Source: Ecdyonurus torrentis (taxonomy: Eukaryota; Arthropoda; Insecta; Ephemeroptera; Heptageniidae). From it: DNA of 64,000 nt. The DNA is taken from NCBI GenBank assembly GCA_949318235.1, contig CASGGR010000022.1, positions 496,001 through 560,000 on the forward strand, in the 5' to 3' direction. The notes under the pieces are model-generated. The model saw nothing but the letters and a program-made list of their open reading frames with translations. It made no database searches and was not told the DNA's origin. The translations under genes were made by a program, and so were the position numbers. Shown here in pieces: positions 37,669-50,670 of the stretch. How positions within the stretch are numbered: the stretch's first letter is position 1; each line of letters begins with the position of its first letter.

Positions 37669-40600
37669 ATGAAACAAAGTTTCTATTTCAAGAACCAAAT
37701 GTTATTGAATGATAAAAATCATACTTTTTACACGATTAAAACCAGTTTTGATGATTTCTCAAAAACTAAGAATGCTACAGACTTCAAATTCAATTCAAAA
37801 CATAGCTTTTCAATTCTCTACAAAAATGATGTCTTGAACTTTTTTGCTCCGACGCATGCTTTTTGGGTTATTGACAATTTTAGTTTTCACTCATCATGTA
37901 GCCAAACCAAGTCATGTAACAAAGTTTCTATTTCAAAAACCAAATGTTATTGAATGATAAAAATCTTACTTTTTACACGATTAAAACTTGTTTTGATGAT
38001 TTCTCAAAAACTAAGAATGCTAGAGACTTCAAATTCAATTCAAAACATAGTTTTTTAAATTCTCTACAAAAAGATGTGTTGAACTTTTTTGCTCCGACGC
38101 ATACTTTTTGGGTTGTTGACAATTTTAATTTTCACTCATCATGTAGCCAAACCAAGTCATGAAACAAAGTTTCTATTTCAAGAACCAAATGTTATTGAAT
38201 GATAAAAATCATTATTTTTACACGATTAAAACTAGTTTTAATGATTTCTAAAAAACTAAGAACGCTACAGACATCAAATTTAACTCAAAGCATAGCTTTT
38301 TCAAATCTCTACAAAAAAGATGTCTTGAACTTTTTTGCCCCGACGCATACTTTTTGGTTTATTGACTTTTTTAATTTTTACTCATTATGTAGCCAAATAA
38401 AGTCATGAAACAAAGTTTCTATTTCTAGAACCAAATGTTATTGAATGATAAAAATCATACTTTTTACACGATTAAAACTAGTTTTGATGATTTCTCAAAA
38501 CTAAGAATGCTACAGACTTCAAATTTAACTCAAAGCATAGCTTTTTCAATTCTCTACAAAAAAGATGTCTTGAACTTTTTTGCCCCAACGCATACTTTTT
38601 GGGTTATTGAAAATTTTAGTTTTCACTCATCATGTAGCCAAACCAAGTCATGAAACAAAGTTTCTATTTCAAGAACCAAATGTTATTGAATGATGAAAAT
38701 CATACTTTTTACACGATTAAAACTAGTTTTGATGATTTCTCAAAAACTAAGAATGCTACAGACTTTAAATTAAACTCAAAACATAGCTTTTTCAATTTTC
38801 TACAAAAAAGATGTCTTGAACTTTTTTGCCCGACGCATACTTTTTGGGTTATTAACAATTTTAGTTTTTACTCATCATGTAGCCAAATAAAGTCATGAAA
38901 CAAAGTTTCTATTTCAAGAACCAAATGTTATTGAATGATAAAAATCATACTTTTTACACGATTAAAACTAGTTTTGATGATTTCTCAAAAACGAAGATTG
39001 CTACAGACTTTAAATTAAACTCAAAACATAGCTTTTTCAATTTTCTACAAAAAAGATGTCTTGAACTTTTTTGCCCGACGCATACTTTTTGGGTTATTAA
39101 CAATTTTAGTTTTTACTCATCATGTAGCCAAATAAAGTCATGAAACAAAGTTTCTGTTTTAAGAACCAAATGTTATTGAATGACAAAAATTATACTTTTT
39201 ACACGATTAATACTAGTTTTGATGATTTCTCAAAAACTAAGAATGCTACAGACATCAAATTAAACTCAAAACATAGCTTTTTCAATTTTCTACAAAAAAG
39301 ATGTCATGAACTTTTTTGCTCCGACACATACTTTTTGGGTTATTGACAATTTTAGTTTTCACTCATCATGTAGCCAAACCAAGTCATGAAACAAAGTTTC
39401 TATTTCAAGAACCAAATGTTATTGAATGATAAAAATCATACTATTTACACGATTAAAACCAGTTTTGATGATTTCTCAAAAACGAAGATTGCTACAGACT
39501 TCAAATTAAACTCAAAACATAGCTTTTTCAATTTTCTACAAAAAAGATATCATGAACTTTTTTGCTCCGACGCATACTTTTTGGGTTATTGACAATTTTA
39601 GTTTTCACTCATCAAGTAGCCAAATAAAGCAATGAAACAAAGTTTCTATTTCAAGAACCAAATGTTATTGAACGATAAAAATCATACTTTTTACACGATT
39701 AAAATTAGTTTTGATGATTTCTCAAAAACTAAGAATGCTACAGACATCAAATTTAACTCAAAACATTGCTTTTTCAATTCTCTACAAAAAAGAAGTCTTA
39801 AACTTTTTTGCTCCGACGCATACTTTTTGGGTTATTGACAACTTTAGTTTTCACTTATCATGTAGCCGAACCAAGCCATGAAACAAAGTTTCTATTTCAA
39901 AATCCAAATGTTATTGAATGGTAAAAATCATAATTTTTACACGATTAAAACTAGTTTTGATGATTTCTCAAAAACTAAGAATGCTACAGACTTCAAATTC
40001 AATTCAAAACATAGTTTTTTAAATTCTCTACAAAAAGACGTCTTGAACGTTTTTGCTCCGACGCATACTTTTTGGGTTATTGACAATTTTAGTTTTTACT
40101 CATTATGTAGCCAAATAAAGTAATGAAACAAAGTTTCTATTTCAAGAACCAAATGTTATTGAACGATAAAAATCATACTTTTTACACGATTAAAATTAGT
40201 TTTGATGATTTCTCAAAAACTAAAAATGCTACAGACATCAAATTTAACTCAAAGCATAGCTTTTTCAATTCTCTACAAAAAAGATGTCTTAAACTTTTTT
40301 GCCCCGACGCATACTTTTTGGTTTATTGACAATTTTAGTTTTTACTCATCATGTAGCCAAACCAAGTCATGAAACAAAGTTTCTATTTCAAGAACCAAAT
40401 GTTATTGAATGATGAAAATCATACTTTTTACACGATTAAAACTTGTTTTGATGATTTCTCAAAAACTAAGAATGCTACAGACTTCAAATTCAATTCAAAA
40501 CATAGTTTTTTAAATTCTCTACAAAAAGATGTCTTGAACGTTTTTGCTCCGACGCATACTTTTTGGGTTATTGACAATTTTAATTTTCACTCATCATGTA

Positions 40601-41838
40601 GCCAAACCAAGTCATGAAACAAAATTTCTATTTCAAGAACCAAATGTTATTGAATGATAAAAATCATAATTTTTACACGATTAAAACTAGTTTTAATGAT
40701 TTCTAAAAAACTAAGAATGCTACAGACATCAAATTTAACTCAAAACATAGCTTTTAATTCTCTACAAAAAATATGTCTTGAACTTTTTTGCCCCGACGCA
40801 TACTTTTTGGGTTATTGATAATTTTAGTTTTCACTCATCAAGTAGCCAAACCAAGTCATGAAACAAAGTTTCTATTTCAAGAACCAAATGTTATTGAATG
40901 ATAAAAATCATACTTTTTACACGATTAAAACCAGTTTTGATGATTTCTCAAAAACTAAGAATGCTACAGACATCAAATTAAACTCAAAACATAGCTTTTT
41001 CAATTCTCTACAAAAATGATGTCTTGAACTTTTTTGCTCCGACACATACTTTTTGGGTTATTGACAATTTTAGTTTGTACTCATTATGTAGCCAAATAAA
41101 GTAATGAAACAAAATTTCTATTTCAAGAACCAAATGTTATTGAATGATAAAAATCATAATTTTTATACGATTAAAACTAGTTTTAATGATTTCTAAAAAA
41201 CTAAGAATGCTACAGACATCAAATTTAACTCAAAACATAGCTTTTAATTCTCTACAAAAAATATGTCTTGAACTTTTTTGCCCCGACGCATACTTTTTGG
41301 GTTATTGATAATTTTAGTTTTCACTCATCAAGTAGCCAAACCAAGTCATGAAACAAAGTTTCTATTTCAAGAACCAAATGTTATTGAATGATAAAAATCA
41401 TACTTTTTACACGATTAATACTAGTTTTGATGATTTCTCAAAAACTAAGAATGCTACAGACATCAAATTAAACTCAAAACATAGCTTTTTCAATTTTCTA
41501 CAAAAAAGATGTCATGAACTTTTTTGTTCCGACACATACTTTTTGGGTTATTGACAATTTTAGTTTGTACTCATTATGTAGCCAAATAAAGTAATGAAAC
41601 AAAGTTTCTATTTCAAGAACCAAATGTTATTGAACGATAAAAATCATACTTTTTACACGATTAAAATTAGTTTTGATGATTTCTCAAAAACTAAGAATGC
41701 TACAGACTTTAAATTAAACTCAAAACATAGCTTTTTCAATTTTCTACAAAAAAGATGTCTTGAACTTTTTTGCCCGACGCATACTTTTTGGGTTATTGAC
41801 AATTTTAGTTTTCACTCATCATGTAGCCAAACCAAGTC
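37669..41838 (+). repeat. 17-unit higher-order repeat, copy 3 (4,170 bp)
   Basis: Same order and length as copies 1 and 2, with alpha at 37669, beta at 37914 (GATGTGTTG), c1 units at 40614 and 41104, and TTGTTCCGAC in the sixteenth unit at 41348. Its left neighbour is the 8-unit block, its right neighbour the 34-unit derivative. Confidence 0.9.
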
Positions 41839-42083
41839 ATGAAACAAAGTTTCTATTTCAAGAACCAAATGTTATTGAATGATAAAAATCATACTTTTTA
41901 CACGATTAAAACCAGTTTTGATGATTTCTCAAAAACTAAGAATGCTACAGACTTCAAATTCAATTCAAAACATAGCTTTTCAATTCTCTACAAAAATGAT
42001 GTCTTGAACTTTTTTGCTCCGACGCATGCTTTTTGGGTTATTGACAATTTTAGTTTTCACTCATCATGTAGCCAAACCAAGTC

Positions 42084-42328
42084 ATGTAACAAAGTTTCTA
42101 TTTCAAAAACCAAATGTTATTGAATGATAAAAATCTTACTTTTTACACGATTAAAACTTGTTTTGATGATTTCTCAAAAACGAAGATTGCTACAGACTTT
42201 AAATTAAACTCAAAACATAGCTTTTTCAATTTTCTACAAAAAAGATGTCTTGAACTTTTTTGCCCGACGCATACTTTTTGGGTTATTGACAATTTTAGTT
42301 TTTACTCATTATGTAGCCAAATAAAGTC
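42084..42328 (+). repeat. Chimeric beta monomer, second occurrence
   Basis: Same beta-to-c4 switch as 35951-36195 with the same flanking units, so it descends from the same event rather than a new exchange. Confidence 0.85.
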
Positions 42329-44781
42329 ATGAAACAAAGTTTCTATTTCTAGAACCAAATGTTATTGAATGATAAAAATCATACTTTTTACACGATTAAA
42401 ACTAGTTTTGATGATTTCTCAAAACTAAGAATGCTACAGACTTCAAATTTAACTCAAAGCATGGCTTTTTCAATTCTCTACAAAAAAGATGTCTTGAACT
42501 TTTTTGCCCCAACGCATACTTTTTGGGTTATTGAAAATTTTAGTTTTCACTCATCATGTAGCCAAACCAAGTCATGAAACAAAGTTTCTATTTCAAGAAC
42601 CAAATGTTATTGAATGATGAAAATCATACTTTTTACACGATTAAAACTAGTTTTGATGATTTCTCAAAAACTAAGAATGCTACAGACTTCAAATTTAACT
42701 CAAAGCATAGCTTTTTCAATTCTCTACAAAAAAGATGTCTTAAACTTTTTTGCCCCGACGCATACTTTTTGGTTTATTGACAATTTTAGTTTTTACTCAT
42801 CATGTAGCCAAACCAAGTCATGAAACAAAGTTTCTATTTCAAGAACCAAATGTTATTGAATGATGAAAATCATACTTTTTACACGATTAAAACTTGTTTT
42901 GATGATTTCTCAAAAACTAAGAATGCTACAGACTTCAAATTCAATTCAAAACATAGTTTTTTAAATTCTCTACAAAAAGATGTCTTGAACGTTTTTGCTC
43001 CGACGCATACTTTTTGGGTTATTGACAATTTTAATTTTCACTCATCATGTAGCCAAACCAAGTCATGAAACAAAATTTCTATTTCAAGAACCAAATGTTA
43101 TTGAATGATAAAAATCATAATTTTTACACGATTAAAACTAGTTTTAATGATTTCTAAAAAACTAAGAATGCTACAGACATCAAATTTAACTCAAAACATA
43201 GCTTTTAATTCTCTACAAAAAATATGTCTTGAACTTTTTTGCCCCGACGCATACTTTTTGGGTTATTGATAATTTTAGTTTTCACTCATCAAGTAGCCAA
43301 ACCAAGTCATGAAACAAAGTTTCTATTTCAAGAACCAAATGTTATTGAATGATAAAAATCATACTTTTTACACGATTAAAACCAGTTTTGATGATTTCTC
43401 AAAAACTAAGAATGCTACAGACATCAAATTAAACTCAAAACATAGCTTTTTCAATTCTCTACAAAAATGATGTCTTGAACTTTTTTGCTCCGACGCATGC
43501 TTTTTGGGTTATTGACAATTTTAGTTTTCACTCATCTTGTAGCCAAACCAAGTCATGAAACAAAGTTTCTATTTCAAAAACCAAATGTTATTGAATGATA
43601 AAAATCATACTATTTACACGATTAAAACTAGTTTTGATGATTTCTCAAAAACGAAGATTGCTACAGACTTCAAATTAAACTCAAAACATAGCTTTTTCAA
43701 TTTTCTACAAAAAAGATATCGTGAACTTTTTTGCTCCGACGCATACTTTTTGGGTTATTGACAATTTTAGTTTTCACTCATCATGTAGCCAAACCTAGTC
43801 ATGAAACAAAGTTTCTATTTCAAGAACCAAATGTTATTAAATGATAAAAATCATACTATTTACACGATTAAAACTAGTTTTGATGATTTCTCAAAAACGA
43901 AGATTGCTACAGACTTTAAATTAAACTCAAAACATAGCTTTTTCAATTTTCTACAAAAAAGATGTCTTGAACTTTTTTGCCCGACGCATACTTTTTGGGT
44001 TATTGACAATTTTAGTTTTTACTCATTATGTAGCCAAATAAAGTCATGAAACAAAGTTTCTATTTCTAGAACCAAATGTTATTGAATGATAAAAATCATA
44101 CTTTTTACACGATTAAAACTAGTTTTGATGATTTCTCAAAACTAAGAATGCTACAGACTTCAAATTTAACTCAAAGCATAGCTTTTTCAATTCTCTACAA
44201 AAAAGATGTCTTGAACTTTTTTGCCCCAACGCATACTTTTTGGGTTATTGAAAATTTTAGTTTTCACTCATCATGTAGCCAAACCAAGTCATGAAACAAA
44301 GTTTCTATTTCAAGAACCAAATGTTATTGAATGATGAAAATCATACTTTTTACACGATTAAAACTAGTTTTGATGATTTCTCAAAAACTAAGAATGCTAC
44401 AGACTTCAAATTCATATTAAAACATAGCTTTTTCAATTCTCTACAAAAATGATGTCTTGAACTTTTTTGCTCCGACGCATACTTTTTGGGTTATTGACAA
44501 TTTTAGTTTTCACTCATCATGTAGCCAAACCTAGTCATGAAACAAAGTTTCTATTTCAAGAACCAAATGTTATTGAATGATAAAAATCATACTATTTACA
44601 CGATTAAAACTAGTTTTGATGATTTCTCAAAAACGAAGATTGCTACAGACTTTAAATTCAATTCAAAACATAGTTTTTTAAATTCTCTACAAAAAGATGT
44701 CTTGAACGTTTTTGCTCCGACGCATACTTTTTGGGTTATTGACAATTTTAATTTTCACTCATCATGTAGCCAAACCAAGTC
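42329..44781 (+). repeat. Ten-unit cassette, copy 1 (2,453 bp)
   Basis: Units start at 42329 (c5-like with CATGGCTTTT), 42574, 42820, then one full c-cycle: 43065 (c1), 43309 (c2), 43555 (c3), 43801 (c4), 44046 (c5), 44291 (c6) and 44537 (c7). The cassette recurs at 50671 and 58506 at the same length. Its last seven units match the left-edge cycle at 149-1865 in cyclic order. This copy reads TTATTAAATGAT in the c4 unit. Confidence 0.88.
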
Positions 44782-45027
44782 ATGAAACAAAATTTCTATT
44801 TCAAGAACCAAATGTTATTGAATGATAAAAATCATAATTTTTACACGATTAAAACTAGTTTTAATGATTTCTAAAAAACTAAGAACGCTACAGACATCAA
44901 ATTTAACTCAAAGCATAGCTTTTTCAAATCTCTACAAAAAAGATGTCTTGAACTTTTTTGCCCCGACGCATACTTTTTGGTTTATTGACTTTTTTAATTT
45001 TTACTCATTATGTAGCCAAATAAAGTC
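44782..45027 (+). repeat. Chimeric monomer linking the cassette to the 17-mer units
   Basis: The 5' part is c1 (AAAATTTC, CATAATTTTTACACG, AAAACTAGTTTTAAT). From AAGAACGC onward it matches unit 3 of the 17-mer (27856): TTCAAATCTC and GACTTTTTTAATTTTTAC. The next unit matches 28102, unit 4 of the 17-mer. Both parents share TTTTAATGATTTCTAAAAAAC, where the exchange can be placed. Confidence 0.82.
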
Positions 45028-45272
45028 ATGAAACAAAGTTTCTATTTCTAGAACCAAATGTTATTGAATGATAAAAATCATACTTTTTACACGATTAAAA
45101 CTAGTTTTGATGATTTCTCAAAACTAAGAATGCTACAGACTTCAAATTTAACTCAAAGCATAGCTTTTTCAATTCTCTACAAAAAAGATGTCTTGAACTT
45201 TTTTGCCCCAACGCATACTTTTTGGGTTATTGAAAATTTTAGTTTTCACTCATCATGTAGCCAAACCAAGTC

Positions 45273-46991
45273 ATGAAACAAAGTTTCTATTTCAAGAACC
45301 AAATGTTATTGAATGATGAAAATCATACTTTTTACACGATTAAAACTAGTTTTGATGATTTCTCAAAAACTAAGAATGCTACAGACTTTAAATTAAACTC
45401 AAAACATAGCTTTTTCAATTTTCTACAAAAAAGATGTCTTGAACTTTTTTGCCCGACGCATACTTTTTGGGTTATTAACAATTTTAGTTTTTACTCATCA
45501 TGTAGCCAAATAAAGTCATGAAACAAAGTTTCTATTTCAAGAACCAAATGTTATTGAATGATAAAAATCATACTTTTTACACGATTAAAACTAGTTTTGA
45601 TGATTTCTCAAAAACGAAGATTGCTACAGACTTTAAATTAAACTCAAAACATAGCTTTTTCAATTTTCTACAAAAAAGATGTCTTGAACTTTTTTGCCCG
45701 ACGCATACTTTTTGGGTTATTAACAATTTTAGTTTTTACTCATCATGTAGCCAAATAAAGTCATGAAACAAAGTTTCTGTTTTAAGAACCAAATGTTATT
45801 GAATGACAAAAATTATACTTTTTACACGATTAATACTAGTTTTGATGATTTCTCAAAAACTAAGAATGCTACAGACATCAAATTAAACTCAAAACATAGC
45901 TTTTTCAATTTTCTACAAAAAAGATGTCATGAACTTTTTTGCTCCGACACATACTTTTTGGGTTATTGACAATTTTAGTTTTCACTCATCATGTAGCCAA
46001 ACCAAGTCATGAAACAAAGTTTCTATTTCAAGAACCAAATGTTATTGAATGATAAAAATCATACTATTTACACGATTAAAACCAGTTTTGATGATTTCTC
46101 AAAAACGAAGATTGCTACAGACTTCAAATTAAACTCAAAACATAGCTTTTTCAATTTTCTACAAAAAAGATATCATGAACTTTTTTGCTCCGACGCATAC
46201 TTTTTGGGTTATTGACAATTTTAGTTTTCACTCATCAAGTAGCCAAATAAAGCAATGAAACAAAGTTTCTATTTCAAGAACCAAATGTTATTGAACGATA
46301 AAAATCATACTTTTTACACGATTAAAATTAGTTTTGATGATTTCTCAAAAACTAAGAATGCTACAGACATCAAATTTAACTCAAAACATTGCTTTTTCAA
46401 TTCTCTACAAAAAAGAAGTCTTAAACTTTTTTGCTCCGACGCATACTTTTTGGGTTATTGACAACTTTAGTTTTCACTTATCATGTAGCCGAACCAAGCC
46501 ATGAAACAAAGTTTCTATTTCAAAATCCAAATGTTATTGAATGGTAAAAATCATAATTTTTACACGATTAAAACTAGTTTTGATGATTTCTCAAAAACTA
46601 AGAATGCTACAGACTTCAAATTCAATTCAAAACATAGTTTTTTAAATTCTCTACAAAAAGACGTCTTGAACGTTTTTGCTCCGACGCATACTTTTTGGGT
46701 TATTGACAATTTTAGTTTTTACTCATTATGTAGCCAAATAAAGTAATGAAACAAAGTTTCTATTTCAAGAACCAAATGTTATTGAACGATAAAAATCATA
46801 CTTTTTACACGATTAAAATTAGTTTTGATGATTTCTCAAAAACTAAAAATGCTACAGACATCAAATTTAACTCAAAGCATAGCTTTTTCAATTCTCTACA
46901 AAAAAGATGTCTTGAACTTTTTTGCCCCAACGCATACTTTTTGGGTTATTGAAAATTTTAGTTTTCACTCATCATGTAGCCAAACCAAGTC
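45273..46991 (+). repeat. Seven-unit tandem duplication, copy 1 (1,719 bp)
   Basis: Units start at 45273, 45518, 45763, 46009, 46255, 46501 and 46746, and the same seven types follow at 46992-48710. The last unit of this copy is chimeric, so the boundary is an in-register exchange. The 27-unit interval that follows lacks the duplication. Confidence 0.88.
46746..46991 (+). repeat. Chimeric monomer at the seven-unit duplication junction
   Basis: The 5' part (AACGATAAA, AAAATTAGTTTT, ACTAAAAATGC, ACATCAAATTTAAC) matches 48465. The 3' part (GCCCCAACGC, TTGAAAATTTTAG, TCATCATG) matches the unit at 45028, which naturally precedes 45273. The following unit (46992) matches 45273. Exchange between an unit-11 type and an unit-4 type of the 17-mer explains both the hybrid and the adjacent duplication. 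Confidence 0.87.
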
Positions 46992-48710
46992 ATGAAACAA
47001 AGTTTCTATTTCAAGAACCAAATGTTATTGAATGATGAAAATCATACTTTTTACACGATTAAAACTAGTTTTGATGATTTCTCAAAAACTAAGAATGCTA
47101 CAGACTTTAAATTAAACTCAAAACATAGCTTTTTCAATTTTCTACAAAAAAGATGTCTTGAACTTTTTTGCCCGACGCATACTTTTTGGGTTATTAACAA
47201 TTTTAGTTTTTACTCATCATGTAGCCAAATAAAGTCATGAAACAAAGTTTCTATTTCAAGAACCAAATGTTATTGAATGATAAAAATCATACTTTTTACA
47301 CGATTAAAACTAGTTTTGATGATTTCTCAAAAACGAAGATTGCTACAGACTTTAAATTAAACTCAAAACATAGCTTTTTCAATTTTCTACAAAAAAGATG
47401 TCTTGAACTTTTTTGCCCGACGCATACTTTTTGGGTTATTAACAATTTTAGTTTTTACTCATCATGTAGCCAAATAAAGTCATGAAACAAAGTTTCTGTT
47501 TTAAGAACCAAATGTTATTGAATGACAAAAATTATACTTTTTACACGATTAATACTAGTTTTGATGATTTCTCAAAAACTAAGAATGCTACAGACATCAA
47601 ATTAAACTCAAAACATAGCTTTTTCAATTTTCTACAAAAAAGATGTCATGAACTTTTTTGCTCCGACACATACTTTTTGGGTTATTGACAATTTTAGTTT
47701 TCACTCATCATGTAGCCAAACCAAGTCATGAAACAAAGTTTCTATTTCAAGAACCAAATGTTATTGAATGATAAAAATCATACTATTTACACGATTAAAA
47801 CCAGTTTTGATGATTTCTCAAAAACGAAGATTGCTACAGACTTCAAATTAAACTCAAAACATAGCTTTTTCAATTTTCTACAAAAAAGATATCATGAACT
47901 TTTTTGCTCCGACGCATACTTTTTGGGTTATTGACAATTTTAGTTTTCACTCATCAAGTAGCCAAATAAAGCAATGAAACAAAGTTTCTATTTCAAGAAC
48001 CAAATGTTATTGAACGATAAAAATCATACTTTTTACACGATTAAAATTAGTTTTGATGATTTCTCAAAAACTAAGAATGCTACAGACATCAAATTTAACT
48101 CAAAACATTGCTTTTTCAATTCTCTACAAAAAAGAAGTCTTAAACTTTTTTGCTCCGACGCATACTTTTTGGGTTATTGACAACTTTAGTTTTCACTTAT
48201 CATGTAGCCGAACCAAGCCATGAAACAAAGTTTCTATTTCAAAATCCAAATGTTATTGAATGGTAAAAATCATAATTTTTACACGATTAAAACTAGTTTT
48301 GATGATTTCTCAAAAACTAAGAATGCTACAGACTTCAAATTCAATTCAAAACATAGTTTTTTAAATTCTCTACAAAAAGACGTCTTGAACGTTTTTGCTC
48401 CGACGCATACTTTTTGGGTTATTGACAATTTTAGTTTTTACTCATTATGTAGCCAAATAAAGTAATGAAACAAAGTTTCTATTTCAAGAACCAAATGTTA
48501 TTGAACGATAAAAATCATACTTTTTACACGATTAAAATTAGTTTTGATGATTTCTCAAAAACTAAAAATGCTACAGACATCAAATTTAACTCAAAGCATA
48601 GCTTTTTCAATTCTCTACAAAAAAGATGTCTTAAACTTTTTTGCCCCGACGCATACTTTTTGGTTTATTGACAATTTTAGTTTTTACTCATCATGTAGCC
48701 AAACCAAGTC
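46992..48710 (+). repeat. Seven-unit tandem duplication, copy 2 (1,719 bp)
   Basis: Units start at 46992, 47237, 47482, 47728, 47974, 48220 and 48465, matching 45273-46991 at a 1,719-bp offset. The last unit is the intact parental type (GTCTTAAAC, GCCCCGACGC, TTTTTGGTTTATTG), not the chimera. Confidence 0.88.
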
Positions 48711-50425
48711 ATGAAACAAAGTTTCTATTTCAAGAACCAAATGTTATTGAATGATGAAAATCATACTTTTTACACGATTAAAACTTGTTTTGATGATTTC
48801 TCAAAAACTAAGAATGCTACAGACTTCAAATTCAATTCAAAACATAGTTTTTTAAATTCTCTACAAAAAGATGTCTTGAACGTTTTTGCTCCGACGCATA
48901 CTTTTTGGGTTATTGACAATTTTAATTTTCACTCATCATGTAGCCAAACCAAGTCATGAAACAAAATTTCTATTTCAAGAACCAAATGTTATTGAATGAT
49001 AAAAATCATAATTTTTACACGATTAAAACTAGTTTTAATGATTTCTAAAAAACTAAGAATGCTACAGACATCAAATTTAACTCAAAACATAGCTTTTAAT
49101 TCTCTACAAAAAATATGTCTTGAACTTTTTTGCCCCGACGCATACTTTTTGGGTTATTGATAATTTTAGTTTTCACTCATCAAGTAGCCAAACCAAGTCA
49201 TGAAACAAAGTTTCTATTTCAAGAACCAAATGTTATTGAATGATAAAAATCATACTTTTTACACGATTAAAACCAGTTTTGATGATTTCTCAAAAACTAA
49301 GAATGCTACAGACATCAAATTAAACTCAAAACATAGCTTTTTCAATTCTCTACAAAAATGATGTCTTGAACTTTTTTGCTCCGACACATACTTTTTGGGT
49401 TATTGACAATTTTAGTTTGTACTCATTATGTAGCCAAATAAAGTAATGAAACAAAATTTCTATTTCAAGAACCAAATGTTATTGAATGATAAAAATCATA
49501 ATTTTTATACGATTAAAACTAGTTTTAATGATTTCTAAAAAACTAAGAATGCTACAGACATCAAATTTAACTCAAAACATAGCTTTTAATTCTCTACAAA
49601 AAATATGTCTTGAACTTTTTTGCCCCGACGCATACTTTTTGGGTTATTGATAATTTTAGTTTTCACTCATCAAGTAGCCAAACCAAGTCATGAAACAAAG
49701 TTTCTATTTCAAGAACCAAATGTTATTGAATGATAAAAATCATACTTTTTACACGATTAATACTAGTTTTGATGATTTCTCAAAAACTAAGAATGCTACA
49801 GACATCAAATTAAACTCAAAACATAGCTTTTTCAATTTTCTACAAAAAAGATGTCATGAACTTTTTTGTTCCGACACATACTTTTTGGGTTATTGACAAT
49901 TTTAGTTTGTACTCATTATGTAGCCAAATAAAGTAATGAAACAAAGTTTCTATTTCAAGAACCAAATGTTATTGAACGATAAAAATCATACTTTTTACAC
50001 GATTAAAATTAGTTTTGATGATTTCTCAAAAACTAAGAATGCTACAGACTTTAAATTAAACTCAAAACATAGCTTTTTCAATTTTCTACAAAAAAGATGT
50101 CTTGAACTTTTTTGCCCGACGCATACTTTTTGGGTTATTGACAATTTTAGTTTTCACTCATCATGTAGCCAAACCAAGTCATGAAACAAAGTTTCTATTT
50201 CAAGAACCAAATGTTATTGAATGATAAAAATCATACTTTTTACACGATTAAAACCAGTTTTGATGATTTCTCAAAAACTAAGAATGCTACAGACTTCAAA
50301 TTCAATTCAAAACATAGCTTTTCAATTCTCTACAAAAATGATGTCTTGAACTTTTTTGCTCCGACGCATGCTTTTTGGGTTATTGACAATTTTAGTTTTC
50401 ACTCATCATGTAGCCAAACCAAGTC

Positions 50426-50670
50426 ATGTAACAAAGTTTCTATTTCAAAAACCAAATGTTATTGAATGATAAAAATCTTACTTTTTACACGATTAAAACT
50501 TGTTTTGATGATTTCTCAAAAACGAAGATTGCTACAGACTTTAAATTAAACTCAAAACATAGCTTTTTCAATTTTCTACAAAAAAGATGTCTTGAACTTT
50601 TTTGCCCGACGCATACTTTTTGGGTTATTGACAATTTTAGTTTTTACTCATTATGTAGCCAAATAAAGTC
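50426..50670 (+). repeat. Chimeric beta monomer, third occurrence
   Basis: Same beta-to-c4 switch as at 35951 and 42084, again followed by a TCTAGA unit with CATGGCTTTT. Confidence 0.85.

Larger units (their letters stand above)
41839..50180 (+). repeat. 34-unit derivative of the 17-mer (8,342 bp)
   Basis: Measured from one alpha unit to the next. It contains alpha, chimeric beta (42084), a ten-unit cassette (42329-44781), a chimeric unit (44782), eight units equivalent to 17-mer units 4 to 11 with the last one chimeric (45028-46991), then 13 units equivalent to units 5 to 17 (46992-50180). It is therefore the 17-mer with its third unit replaced by a cassette and seven units duplicated. The count being twice 17 is a coincidence of these parts. 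Confidence 0.85.

Noticed and set aside
41839..50180. 34-unit interval as a simple dimer of the 17-mer
   Set aside because: Its parts are alpha plus chimeric beta (2 units), a ten-unit cassette, one chimeric unit, 8 units and 13 units. The total of 34 is a coincidence, since the two halves do not match.
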